The notes under the pieces were generated by a model that worked only from the letters and a program-made list of their open reading frames with translations, searched no databases and was not told the DNA's origin. A stretch of 64,000 nucleotides of DNA from Vitrella brassicaformis (lineage: Eukaryota > Sar > Vitrellaceae): positions 99,042 to 163,041 of the forward strand of contig CDMY01000698.1 in the NCBI GenBank assembly GCA_001179505.1, written 5' to 3'. Below, piece after piece: positions 33,301-42,948 of this stretch (positions are counted from its first letter, which is position 1; each line of letters starts with the position of its first letter). Both the position numbers and the translations under genes were made by a program.

Positions 33301-34673
33301 TCGTGGGCTGTCGGCTGATCTGTTCTACGACAGTGAGGGTGACGACATGTACTGTGTGCCGCCCCCGCCGGCGTTTCCACCGCCGCCCCCACCACACCCA
33401 CCGATCGACCCAAGGTAACACGGGCATGATGTCTGTCTATAAGCAACGCTTTCATTGATTTGTCGTTGCCTGCTGTGCTGTGCAGTGATTTCCATCCGAT
33501 TGGTTCCCCTCTCCCTGTCAGCTACAATGGCGGCCCACAGGCGTCCGGCTTCTCGCCTCACCCACTCGGTATCCATCAGCCCTTCCCGTCTAGCCCAACG
33601 CCAGCTGCTGCGGCTCCGGCTGCGCCTGCGGCTGGTGGTGGTGGTGGGCTGTCGGCTAACCCCTTCTATGACGACAATGGTGCTGATGACATGTATGTGC
33701 CGCCCCCGCCGCCCATATTTGAGTATGAGGAGGAGGCGTACCAGCCGCCCTCATCGAGCAGTGCAGCCGCCCCCTTCGCTGCGGCCCAGGCGGACGGGAC
33801 GGTGCGGAGAGGCAATGGCGGGCAATCCACAGGGTACACAGGGGCAGGCAGAGAGGAGACTAGAGTTGGTATAACGGTCTTTCTTGACGCTGCGTGTTTT
33901 GTTTGCAGGTTTGGTGCGACGATGATGGGTGGTGGTGCGTCTGGGAGTGAGCAGCTCGTCGATCAGCTCTGCCGTCAACTCGAGCAGAAGGACCAGGAGG
34001 CCAAGCGGAGGGCCCGTGAGGCCAGGCGAAGGACTCGGGAATTGCAGGAGGCCAAACAGAAGGAACAAGAGGCCAGGCGGAGCGAGGAGGCACTGATACG
34101 GCGGCTGCAAGAGGCTGAATGGCAGTAAGTGGACCAGCCAAGCTATCACACTGAACAGCGCACTCATTTATCTCTCCCCCACTCAGGCTCTCCAAAATGG
34201 CCGCGCAGCAATCATCGCACCACCAGCACCCCCAGCCACCTTCGTCCAGCAGTTCGTCGGCTCCCCCTCGCCCATCGTCATCATCCACTCACTCTCATCC
34301 ACCCACACACGCCAACACAACGGACCAGCAGCCGCATGACGGTGATGGGGACGACAGTCCGGCCTGTGTCATCTGTTTCGGCGAGCACGGCCCGGCGTCC
34401 GTCATGTACATCCCCTGCCGTCACATGCACATCTGCACCAAGTGCTATGCCGACCGCCGGAGGGCCTGGCGGCAGAACCTCCCCCGACTGAGGGCCGAGA
34501 ATGCGCGGCGTGTGGAGGTCAACAAGGAGCTCATCAAGGAGGACAAGGAGCCCATGGCCATGCTGCCCGAGGGCTATCTGTGCGAGCAGTGCCAGACAGA
34601 GGTGGCCTTCGCGGGGTCGGTAAGCGAGGTCGCCCAATGGTCCACCAGGCCATTCGTGACCGGCGCATCCTGA
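27374..34673 (+). CDS. Gene B: tandem paralogue of gene A, duplicated helical domain plus RING-like finger, intact
   Basis: Twenty-one exons (first 27374-28211, last 34187-34673) give 1951 aa with consensus splice sites throughout. Order of parts is as in gene A: half 1 (DIDPIAADLLS..., AAADLLLYL, DVVTWKEAAEGGSRCYGPDE, HQTTIKQCLKVIRTD), half 2 starting near 29216 (DGLEDGLFSDD, EIITWKQLEEGG, HQTTLRQVMDVICERR), a hydrophobic stretch followed by KKK, a coiled coil with a poly-Gln run, acidic/Pro-rich exons, three copies of the DPFY/NPFY proline exon, a basic coiled coil, and CVICFGEHGPASVMYIPCRH...CTKC...CEQC at the end. The halves look like ARM/HEAT-type helical repeats, but that is by pattern only. 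The RING suggests ubiquitin ligase activity; the NPF/DPF motifs suggest binding to EH-domain or adaptin-appendage proteins (inference). Downstream of gene A by 0.9 kb on the same strand. Confidence 0.78.
32896..33833 (+). repeat. Gene B: three tandem copies of the NPF/DPF proline exon
   Basis: Exons 32896-33063, 33142-33414 and 33486-33833. Each has a leader (SGFHRMGPPLPVSYNGG type in copies 2 and 3), a Gly/Ala stretch, then LRADPFYDNSGGDDMY, LSADLFYDSEGDDMY or LSANPFYDDNGADDMY, then a proline run. The two introns between them both start GTAACACGG and end GTGCAG, so whole exon-intron units were copied. Gene A has one unit fewer. Confidence 0.88.
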
Positions 34674-35468
34674 CTGACATCTGAGTGAGTCAGGAGGGAG
34701 GAGGGAATGGTGTGCGTCAGTGGAGAGCAAGAAAGGTATACACGTGTGGCGCCTGATTTAAGCAACACATGTGGGGGTGAGTGCTCTTTATTGTCAAGTC
34801 TGTGTGTCTCGTGTCCGTTTTTGTTGGCCCTTGATTCATCCATCCATCCACTGCATAGCCATTGCGTGCGTCAGTCAGTGCTGCATACATTTGTATTAGA
34901 CATTCCTCTCTATGTGGCTATGTTGTATGTTGTCTGTATGTGTATCCACACACTGCTCGCTGCATGTCCGTCCGTGTGCTGTGCATGCATGTTTGTACAG
35001 AGGAACGCTATCATTCGTGAGGACCGTATCATTCAACCGCGTCCCTGTGCCCCTCTCTTGGTCGCTTGCTTTGCTGACTGGCTGCAGGGGGGAGGGCCTT
35101 TCATTGCATTCAATGCATCTGTGTTGGTGTCCGTGTCCATACAGACTCACAGACTTGCCTACCTGCCTATGTGTGTATACGTGTCTGAATGTGTGTATGA
35201 GCTCGTCAGACTGGTTCATGAATTGAGCGATATTTACGGTTGATGGCATCCATCTTGCGTCTGTGTGCATCCAGCCAGCCGGCCCACTCATCCACAGATA
35301 GAACTTCCGCTGAGATACAGGGGCCGGCCTACAGTGTCACAGTGTCACAATGGTAGCGAGAACGAGATCAGGGCACACGGGCTTCCCGAGAGGCCCGAAA
35401 AAGGAACGCCCCCGTAATCGAAGCTCGCGGTGTTCTCCCTTCTCCCCCAAGAACAAGAGCACTAAACA
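34674..35468. other. Intergenic, no gene seen
   Basis: Holds the 3' flank of gene B (with similarity to the flank of gene A) and the leader of the next gene. Short ORFs here have random composition. Confidence 0.5.
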
Positions 35469-35675
35469 ATGAGCTGCTGCGGCTGCGTTTGGGTATTCCC
35501 CCGTGACGATGTGTATGTGGACAGCACGACGAGAAGCAACCGTCCCTACCACAAGTGGTGCCCCTTTCTGAGACCAAAGCACCGCGGCATCCTCAAGGCC
35601 TGCCTCCTCTCACTCGTCATCATCCTCGCCTGCGGGGTGTTCCTCGTCCTCATGGCATGCGGCGTCATAGCCTGA
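35469..35675 (+). CDS. Small Cys-rich single-pass membrane ORF directly upstream of the RING-CH gene
   Basis: A 68-codon ORF: CCGCVWVFP near the start, a basic middle (RPKHRGILKA) and a strong hydrophobic segment (CLLSLVIILACGVFLVLMA). Its TGA at 35673-35675 is followed by one codon and then the ATG of the RING-CH ORF in the same frame. It may be a separate short protein, an upstream ORF controlling the next gene, or the true N-terminus of that gene if the TGA is read through, spliced out or a sequencing error. The membrane segment makes chance coding unlikely but does not decide between these. Confidence 0.45.
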   Translation: MSCCGCVWVFPRDDVYVDSTTRSNRPYHKWCPFLRPKHRGILKACLLSLVIILACGVFLVLMACGVIA

Positions 35676-35678
35676 TCG

Positions 35679-37063
35679 ATGGGCCTGCTCGCGGAGTGCC
35701 TCTCGCCGTGGCTCGTGTGGCCGCCGGAGCCCGATGCCAGCTGCCGCATCTGCCTCGACACCAACGAAGACATCGACAACGGCCCGCTCATATCGCCATG
35801 TGACTGCCGAGGGACGGGTAACAGGGATGGAGGGAGGGAGGAAGACACGCAGAGGGAACTGCATGCACTGAACGCCCCTTGTGTCTCTCAGGCAAGTGGG
35901 TCCACGCCAGTTGTCTGTGGGAAGCATCAAGGAGGAGTGGTGAGCATTCGATGGAGGAGAGGGCGGCAGTATGCACTCGTGTTGCTGGTGCTGTGTGTGT
36001 CTGTGTTTAGGATGGCGGATGGTCAACTGCTACATTTGTAAGGCCCCATACCGGTTCGACGACGGCATAAGCAACGCCCAGCTATTGGGGTGTCTGCCAG
36101 CAGTGTGCGTCCTCATCGTCGCATTTGGCGTCCTGGATGGATTCTGCCGGCGACCGGAGCAACCTTTCTTCTCTGTGAGCATGAGACAAACCCTGTCTCT
36201 ATTGCGCCATGCCAGCCTTCTTCCCAGCGCCAACAACCGCGGAGGGAGGTGCTCCTATTGCACTGGACAAGACAAAGTCCCTCGACATCCCTCAGGACGT
36301 CCTTTTGGCGAGGAGGGCTCAGCCACCCCCCGCTGAGGCGGGGTTCCAAGAAGAGCAAGATGACTCGGAACAGAGAGAGGAATTCGCCGGGTTCCTCTTC
36401 TTTGTTGCCGTGGGGATCCTTGGCATGATGGCGTTGCGCTTCGTCCTCCACCTGCTGCTGAGCGTCTTCCATCCCCTCTATCACTCGAGTTGCCGCTCGC
36501 CGCATCCGACCGCATGTGTGACGGCGGCATACATACTGCTGCCTGGGCTTGTGTCGATGGCCCCCCGCTTCGCCGCGGCGGGAGTGCCCGATGCACTGAG
36601 CCGACGATGGCTTCAGATCAGCAGCTCGTGCGAAGGGAAATGTGGTCCTTGCGACATCGCTGTGATGATCCTGCTCATTTCTATCGCGTGGTTCTTGAGA
36701 CTCGCAATGGACAGCACTGCTCTCCGCCTCACATGGAATCAGCTGCAAAAAGCACTGCGGCGCGTATGGAGAAGGAACACCACAAGGACCGTGTCTCTCT
36801 GGGCTGCGCTGCTCGAAAATCTGCTGAATATACTCCTGGGGGTGGCGGATGGGGCTTCGTTCCTGTGGTCTTTGCTTGAACGGTCTTTCGCCGCCTTCGT
36901 CTTAGTTTGCTTCCCGGTCCGCGCCGGTATGAGAGCAGTCTTGTGCTTTGGGTGCGTGGGGCCGGTGCGGGGGGGTGTCCTGGTGGCGGGGGTGCTGTGT
37001 CTCTTCTGCTTAATCCTCTTTGCTGAGAGGCGCATTCGCGTCTCTCTGCGCCGTGGCCGCTAG
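35679..37063 (+). CDS. RING-CH (MARCH-type) membrane E3 ubiquitin ligase
   Basis: Exons 35679-35817, 35892-35939, 36011-36174 and 36296-37063 give 372 aa. The RING-CH finger is complete across three exons: CRICLDTNEDIDNG, CDCRGTG, KWVHASCLWEASRR, and CYICKAPYRF, with the C4HC3 order that defines MARCH/TEB4-like ligases. Several hydrophobic segments follow: LLGCLPAVCVLIVAFGVLDG, FLFFVAVGILGMMALRFVL, CDIAVMILLISIAWFLRLAM and a last pair ending LCLFCLILFAERR, so it is a multi-pass membrane protein. The family transfers ubiquitin to membrane proteins. The third intron (36175-36295) is the only one of the tested options that keeps the long downstream reading frame. The C-terminus is basic. Confidence 0.82.
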
Positions 37064-37633
37064 CGGCTGGACGGCGGCCAGCCTCTGTTTGTGGGCGTTT
37101 TGGCCAGTCTTCCCTTCAGCCACTTCGGCCGGTCATTCGGCTGTGCATGGAGCCATGGCCATGAGTGCATGGGCCTGTGCACGGATTTAGACCGTGTAGG
37201 ATAGTTCTGCTTTAGGTCGCTTCTGGCGGATGAGGATTTTCTTGAAGGGCTTAAGTGGTCGGTGAAGTCGTATTTCTGCGTCGATTGGTATTTTTGTGTG
37301 TGCCGAAGGGCCGATGGACCTGCCTTGTCCTATCCCATCTGCACTCGTGCGTGGCCTCATTTTGCGCGCGGAGACACTGACAGGTGCATGGTGCTTGCCG
37401 TCCTGTCTGCCTATCTGATGGCTGCCACGAGAGTGCGAGTGCGAGGCGCATGAATGGCATTTTTCTCTGCGCGAAGAGACAAATCGATGGGATGAAAAAG
37501 TGTGTACAAGGAGTCACCATCCACGTGTTTATGTCGAGCACTCACCCACCCACCATACACTCACACATTTGAACACGCATCAATCGATCCTGTCGCCTCT
37601 CCCACACCAGGCAGGCGGGCAGAGCGTCGCACG
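37064..37633. other. Convergent intergenic region, no gene seen
   Basis: About 570 bp between the 3' ends of the RING-CH gene and the J-domain gene. No coding signal or notable repeat. Confidence 0.5.
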
Positions 37634-38665
37634 CTAGTCATCATTCCAGTTGTCGGGCCTCTCCCCCTCTCCACACAGCTCACATCGCGGCACGCTCCTC
37701 GAGTTGAAGAACGTGCACCTCTCACACGACCACATGCCAGCAGGCGCCCTCGGCCGCAGGTCCGCCAGCCGACAGCACCTCGCCTCCTCGCCATCGTCAT
37801 CGATCACTATTACCTCGCCCTCCGGCTGTTGTTGCCGCTTCATCCGCTTCTTCTTCTTCTGCTGTGCGGCCTTCCATGATTGGTAGCACTCGATGGACCG
37901 GTAAACGGCGACGAGGGCGAGCAGGGCGCAGAGGAAGCAGGTGAGGCTCATCAGGATGGCACGCAGGAAGAAGGTGAGGTACTGAAGAAGGCGGTGGAAG
38001 GCACCCTGCAGTGCAAAGAATGGCGTCAGACGTAAGTTCTCTGTTTTGTGGCCGCCATCTCTTTGTGTCCGTCTGGTGCTGTTTACCGCGATGAAGCTGA
38101 CAATCCCGAATCCTGCTGACAAGCAAGCCAGCCACCATCAATTTGTACACTGATTCGATACAGATGCATTGCCCCACTGAGTGTGATCATGGCTCACGAC
38201 GAGTCAGCCGTGCGTCATATTTGCGCCGTTTCTCGTCGTCAGTGAGAGTATCAAAGGCCTCCCGCAGCTGCATGGAGCGGCGAAGGAGAGCGGAAGAGAG
38301 AATGCATATGGGAAGATGGGGAGCAGCGCTGTATGGTGCGAAGTATAGAGTACCTTCTTGAGGGCCCTCTCTGCCTTCGGTGCTCCGCCGTTCCCTTCTA
38401 TTGATGGATGCACCTTAAACACCAGCTGCACTCACACAAAGAGCACACAACAAGCGGCATAATGGTCGCCTGCAGCGTGTGTCAGAGAGCTTCTCCTCAC
38501 CTTCCAGTAAGCCTTTTCTATCTTGCCGCGAGTGGAATCCCGGCCCACTCGCAGGGCGTCGTAGAAGTCCGTTGCAGCGAGGATGGTCGACACGATCTCG
38601 TCCGCTGGAGCATGACCCGCCAACACGGCAGTGCAAACCAGCGCCAACAGAAGCGGCCGAGCCAT
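37634..38665 (-). CDS. ER-type J-domain protein with transmembrane segment and RanBP2-type zinc finger
   Basis: Exons 38665-38501, 38425-38354, then one with LREAFDTLTDDEKRRKYD, a short one (GFGIVSFIA), and the last to a stop at 37634. Signal peptide MARPLLLALVCTAVLAGHAPA. The J domain runs DFYDALRVGRDSTRGKIEKA, YWKLVFKVHPSIEGN, ...DDEKRRKYD; the universal HPD tripeptide is HPS, so stimulation of Hsp70 ATPase is doubtful. A membrane segment (LMSLTCFLCALLALVAVY) is followed by a basic KKKKRMKRQQQ stretch and a C-terminal RanBP2 finger (WSCERCTFFNSRSVPRCELC). Predicted topology is J domain in the ER lumen and zinc finger in the cytosol. RanBP2-type fingers bind ubiquitin or RNA. I know no common family with this combination. 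Confidence 0.75.
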
Positions 38666-39209
38666 AAACCGGGAAATGGAGTGAATTTACGGCGTCCGTG
38701 AGTGCGCAGAGGGCGGGGGACCGCAAGTGTCAGGGTGTCTCATTGTTTGGCCAAAATCATTCAATCACGCGTGTCTGAATGGTCCGTGTGTGAGAGAGAA
38801 AACTCTTGCTGACTGGTTAACACCGCATGCAATTGTGCCCCAGGGCCTTCACTGTGGACAAGAAAACGCGCTCACGCGGAGGGCACCATCATGAAGCTCA
38901 TGAAGCTCATCAACCCACCTGCCATATAGACCTTGGCGGACCAGCACTGGGTGCCGGTGCAGCAAGTGCCTGGCAGACGCACGAAATCCAATCCACTCAC
39001 CATAGCGCTACAGACAGCCAGATCGAGCACGGCGCTCAGCATGCCACCCATTCACCCACGTATACGTATGCACGCAATTGTGTTGTCTGCCCCCATGGCA
39101 GGCAGGGAAAACCTCAGTCATGCAACCCCAGCTGGCTCGACTTGCTTGAACAAACATACAAACAACAACAAACAAAATGCATCGGGGATGCAACGCAAAG
39201 CTGGATCAG

Positions 39210-40237
39210 TCAGTGAGGGGTCTGCTTCTTGGGCTCGTTGACGGCCGCATTCCACGCCTTGACCTTCTCGTGGCCGTCAACCGTGGCGAAGACCTGCACA
39301 CACACACACACAGACACACACACGTGTGTCTGAGTGTGTGGATTCAGGAGTAGGCATGTGGCGTGCGCCGGTACCTTGTTGAGCTTCGTGTGTTTGCCAT
39401 GGTCGAACATGTCTTTGGGGATGCCGACGATGCCGTCCTTGAGCCAGCTCATGAGATTATACAAAGACAAGTCTGCCTGCCGCACGCAAACACACAAACG
39501 CACCCGCAACATCCCAACTGTGTGTGTTCCTGTCTTCACACGTGCCTGCCCGACTTACGATGGTCAGTTTGCTGCCCACGGCGTAGCCGCCGTCGCCCGC
39601 CAGCTTCTCCATATAGCCAAACCATTTGGGAAAAGTCACGTCGGCCAGCTCCTTTTTCATCTGACATTGCAAACACAGGACACACAACGCACTGCTTGGT
39701 GGCCGTGCTTCGGTTTGCCGCCGACTGACCTCCATTTTCTTGGCTTCATCTTTCTCCATGAGAGCGGGAATCATGGCGGTGACGATGTCCTCGATGCCCA
39801 TCTGAAACTCCATCACCTTGGCCTCCTCCCAGGTGTCTGACGGGATCAGCCCGGCAAGTCTGCCCGCGTAGATGAGTTGTGCCACGCTCTGGGCGAGCGG
39901 CTTGCCGTCCACCTCGATGATGGGGAACTGTCCAAAGGGCAGCACCCCGTCAGCCTTCATCTTGGCGAACTCTTCGCCCGTCACGCGAGTGTCCTCAAAG
40001 TCGATGCCCGCTGCACGCACAACACAGACACACATGCACACGGACCGATGAGACAGACAGACGAATTGACAGACGAAGAGATCTTGCTGCCGCATCACCG
40101 ATTGTGAGCGCCAACCGAACGGGCTCTGCCCTGCCCTTGAAGGGGAAGTCTGCAACCAAAACAGACACACGATGGCGCATATGTTTGCACGTCGGGGCGC
40201 TGCGTGTGCTCCTCTTACAGATGATCTTGATGCCCAT
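39210..40237 (-). CDS. Glutathione S-transferase (sigma/alpha-like, soluble)
   Basis: Five or six exons: 40237-40219, 40149-40099, 40010-39730, 39660-39559, then ADLSLYNLMSWLKDG and a last exon ending KKQTPH. About 210 aa, usual GST length. The thioredoxin-like N-terminal domain starts MGIKIIYFPFKGRAEPVRLA, with the catalytic Tyr in the YF position typical of sigma-class enzymes. GQFPIIEVDGKPLAQSVAQL supplies the cis-Pro loop and the QS glutathione-gamma-Glu contact. The helical domain has ADLSLYNL, equivalent to the conserved SxAD/ADxxL motif. Conjugates glutathione to electrophiles in the cytosol. Very short first exon (19 nt). Confidence 0.9.
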
Positions 40238-40503
40238 GATAAGGGATGAGAGATGTCGATGTTTCGATGTTTTGATGCCGCTCGCTCTACGTGCAAATAA
40301 GCAAACAGGCTGCCCTCTCCTTCAGGTGGAAGAAAGATCTTGTTTGAAAGGAGGGCGGGTTACAGGGCAAGGGAAGAAACGCGAGCCGGACGGCCCTTTT
40401 CGGGCCTCGCTTGCCTCGCGTACAGAGGTGCGTTCGCAGACAAGTGCATCCACAGATCGACGCCTTTCATCCGGTGTGCGTTTGTCTTGCGTGTGCTCTG
40501 TTG

Positions 40504-41278
40504 ATGCAGATTGCGCTGAGGCGGGTGGTTCGGCCTGCCTTGCAGGCGGGATGTGTGCTATCCCTCGGAGATCTCATTGCCCAGGCGGTGGAGATCTCCA
40601 CAGAGGGAGCCTCTGATGCGTCGGCGTCGTCTCGCCTGCTCGTGCCGGACAGCTATGACGTGCATCGAACGGGGCGCTTTGCTCTTGTCGGGCTGACGTG
40701 CCACGGTATGCATGTGAGACCGAGATCAACCCACACAAGCACAAATATAGGCTGGTCTGGTCTGTCGTGTCGGTGTGTGGTTTGTCTGTGTGTGTGCAGG
40801 ACCATGGTTCTACTTTGCTTTCGGCTTGCTCGACCGACTGATGGGCCCTGGGAGCACACTCGCCACGGTGCTCGGCAAAGTGGTAGTCACCCAGATCGCC
40901 ATCTTCCCGTAAGCACACATACACGAGATCACACTCGATGCAATCTCAAGTGTTTGTCCGCATGCTCTGTGTGCACGTGTGTGTTGTGCCCACAACAGGC
41001 CCTACCTTGCTGCTCTCTTCGCCTACCTCGGTGTGCTGGAGGGCTCCGTCCACTCGCTTGACGACGCCGTCCGAGTGATATCCACCAAGTGGCCTGGGGC
41101 CTATGCAGCTGGGTGCGTCTTCTGGCCTATCGCCAACATCGTCAACTTCAGCGTCGTGCCGTCACCTGGCCGAGTGCTGTATGTGGCCAGCACGGGCGTG
41201 TTGTGGAACACTTACCTGTCGTGGTACAACCAGCGAGCTAGGAGGAAGGAGAGAGAGGGGGAGAGAGGGAATGGCTGA
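40504..41278 (+). CDS. Mpv17/PMP22 family membrane protein
   Basis: Exons about 40504-40705, 40800-40908 and 40999-41278 (about 195 aa). Family features: LSLGDLIAQ near the N-terminus, DVHRTGRFALVG, GPWFYFAFGLLDRL, then KWPGAYAAGCVFWPIANIVN, the NFSVVP...R signature and WNTYLSWYN at the end; four hydrophobic segments are expected. The family resides in inner mitochondrial or peroxisomal membranes and is linked to channel or metabolite-transport roles. The start is uncertain: the frame is open upstream to about 40411, and an MQIALRRVV start at 40504 fits the family better. The C-terminus is extended by a Glu/Arg tail. Confidence 0.88.
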
Positions 41279-42442
41279 GTGAGAGAGAAAGAGCGGCTTT
41301 CTACTTGCCCACGTGTGTGTTCGGGGCTGTGTTGATTTTGAGCGTGCCCGTGTCCGTGCGTTGAGCGAAAGCTCAAGTGTTTTCTGCGGGGGGGAAGGTC
41401 TGAGAGGCCGCTGTTTGGCAGAGATGCAGTCGCACCAGCCTTTGATGCGACGGCCGCCCACCAGAAATGGCACCCCACACATACACACACACGTGTTGTG
41501 TGTGTGGCTGAAAGGGGCTGGCTGGCCTGTCGTCTGCAGTGAGTCAAATGCTCGAAACGCTGCCTGGCCCTCTTTGTCGGAGGGTCAGCAGCGAACTCAA
41601 TTCAGACTAGTCCTGCACAACCCCCAACACAAAACAAACACGCGTAGGTATGGTAGCCGCTTTTCTTGCTACTCACTGCTGTTCGCTGCTCCTCCGTGTG
41701 AGAGGCTGGCTGGTTTTTCTGTGCCTGTTGCACGTCATGACATCGATGTGGCACAGTGAGAGTGCGTGCATACTGTATGTGGCGTGTGGGTCTCATCTTC
41801 TGACGGTCGAGATACTCCGGTGTGGCTTCATGTGGGAACATGGACCCATACGTGAGCACCTTGACAGACATGGTGACTCGGAGACTAGGGATGAGACGAG
41901 TGTTGTGGGTGGGTGGGTGGGTCGTTGCGCATATATGTGCTGGCTTTCCGGTCGGACCTCTGCGTGCCTGTGTGGCCATCTTAATTCGCCTTGCTTGCAG
42001 TGGTCATGGTGGAATCGGATGGCTACGCTGGGTGCGAAGAGAGCTGGCTGGGGCTCAAACAGATGCGGTGGGACTGGGTGTGTCTGTCGGACCAGTGGTG
42101 TACATTATCTCTTGCACAAAGGCTCGAATGAAGGCATCCTTGAGTGTCTCTATCCATTGGCTTCGTTGCTCTCACTGTCCCGAAATCAAACGCAACACAC
42201 AGAGTTCAGTGGCGGGAAAGAAAAAGAAAAAGAAAAGACTCCATTGGAATGTCCGTATCTATCTGTCTGTCGGCTTCCTTGCTTGCTTTCGCTTCACTTC
42301 CCCTCACTCACTCGCCCCCTCGCAGCGCAGGTCAGTGCTGAACCACACACAAGTCGACATAGTGAGGTGACTCCTCTACCCCTTTCTCACAGCGGCATCG
42401 TCCTTACTGCATTATCCAGGTTCTCTGTGGGTATGGGTGTCG
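41279..42442. other. Intergenic, possible unplaced exons but no supported gene
   Basis: About 1.16 kb. One stretch, 42001-42078, is bounded by a good acceptor (TTGCTTGCAG) and a GT donor and reads VMVESDGYAGCEESWLGLKQ on the + strand. On the minus strand, about 41872-41776 reads MSVKVLTYGSMFPHEATPEY. Neither could be joined into a convincing gene with start, stop and partners. Confidence 0.35.
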
Positions 42443-42865
42443 TCATTTGGCGCCCTTGGCCTTCTTCACGATGGCCTCCAGCCAGTCGAGTGGCTTGCCT
42501 TCCTTGTCTTTGTTCTTGGCGTACTTCTGTGTCTTTGCAAAGGGCTCCAGATACGCACTCGGTGCGCCGGACGGCGTGTCGTACGCTGGCACAGCACTCA
42601 ACAGAGAGACAGACTGCAGGGACTGAACGAGCCATTGCGTATGAGTGCCGTACCGCTGCTGCAGGGGCTCCAAGGGCTACCGATCACCTTGATTCCCTTA
42701 TTCTGCACGTCCTCCGACAAAACACGGGCCTGGTGACATAGAAAAGGAGACATGGCGGGTATTGGTCCTCGTGTGTCACTCGAGCACTGTCTTCTATTAA
42801 GCTACCTGCTCTGCGATGGCTTCTGCATCGGCGGCCTCGTACTCCGTGCTACTGGCCTTGCTCAT
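42443..42865 (-). CDS. Small charged protein of unknown function (83 aa)
   Basis: Exons 42865-42806, 42729-42681 and 42585-42443 join exactly to 83 codons plus stop. The N-terminus is acidic (MSKASSTEYEAADAEAIAEQ), the middle reads ARVLSEDVQNKGIKVIAYD, and the C-terminus is basic (KYAKNKDKEGKPLDWLEAIV, then KKAKGAK). No signal peptide, membrane helix or known motif. Exact phase agreement over three short exons with good splice sites supports a real gene. It could belong to a small conserved eukaryotic family that I do not recognise. Confidence 0.6.
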
Positions 42866-42948
42866 CGCCCTAGTTACGTGTCCCTCACGCGCCGGCGCCT
42901 CACTGGCCGCGACACCCCTCTTTTTGTGCGCATCGATGGGGGGTAGCT

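Larger units (their letters stand above)
19560..35000 (+). repeat. Tandem 7.8-kb segmental duplication (genes A and B with flanks)
   Basis: Equivalent start codons lie 7794 bp apart (19580 and 27374). The match extends past the stop: the CCACACACTGCTCGCTG block near 27146 recurs near 34945, about 7.8 kb on, and a GTCCGTTTTTGT block near 26882 recurs near 34815. Introns as well as exons align, with the same TG-rich interiors. Confidence 0.85.

Noticed and set aside
36209-37063. Separate multi-pass membrane gene starting at 36209
   Set aside because: No room for its own promoter, and a GTGAGC...CCTCAG intron joins its frame exactly to the RING-CH exons, giving a normal MARCH-like layout.
41650-42741. 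363-codon ORF on the + strand
   Set aside because: Composition looks random (many Cys, Trp and Arg, low-complexity Lys/Glu run), it crosses splice-like signals, and its 3' part is antisense to the well-supported 83-aa gene at 42443-42865.
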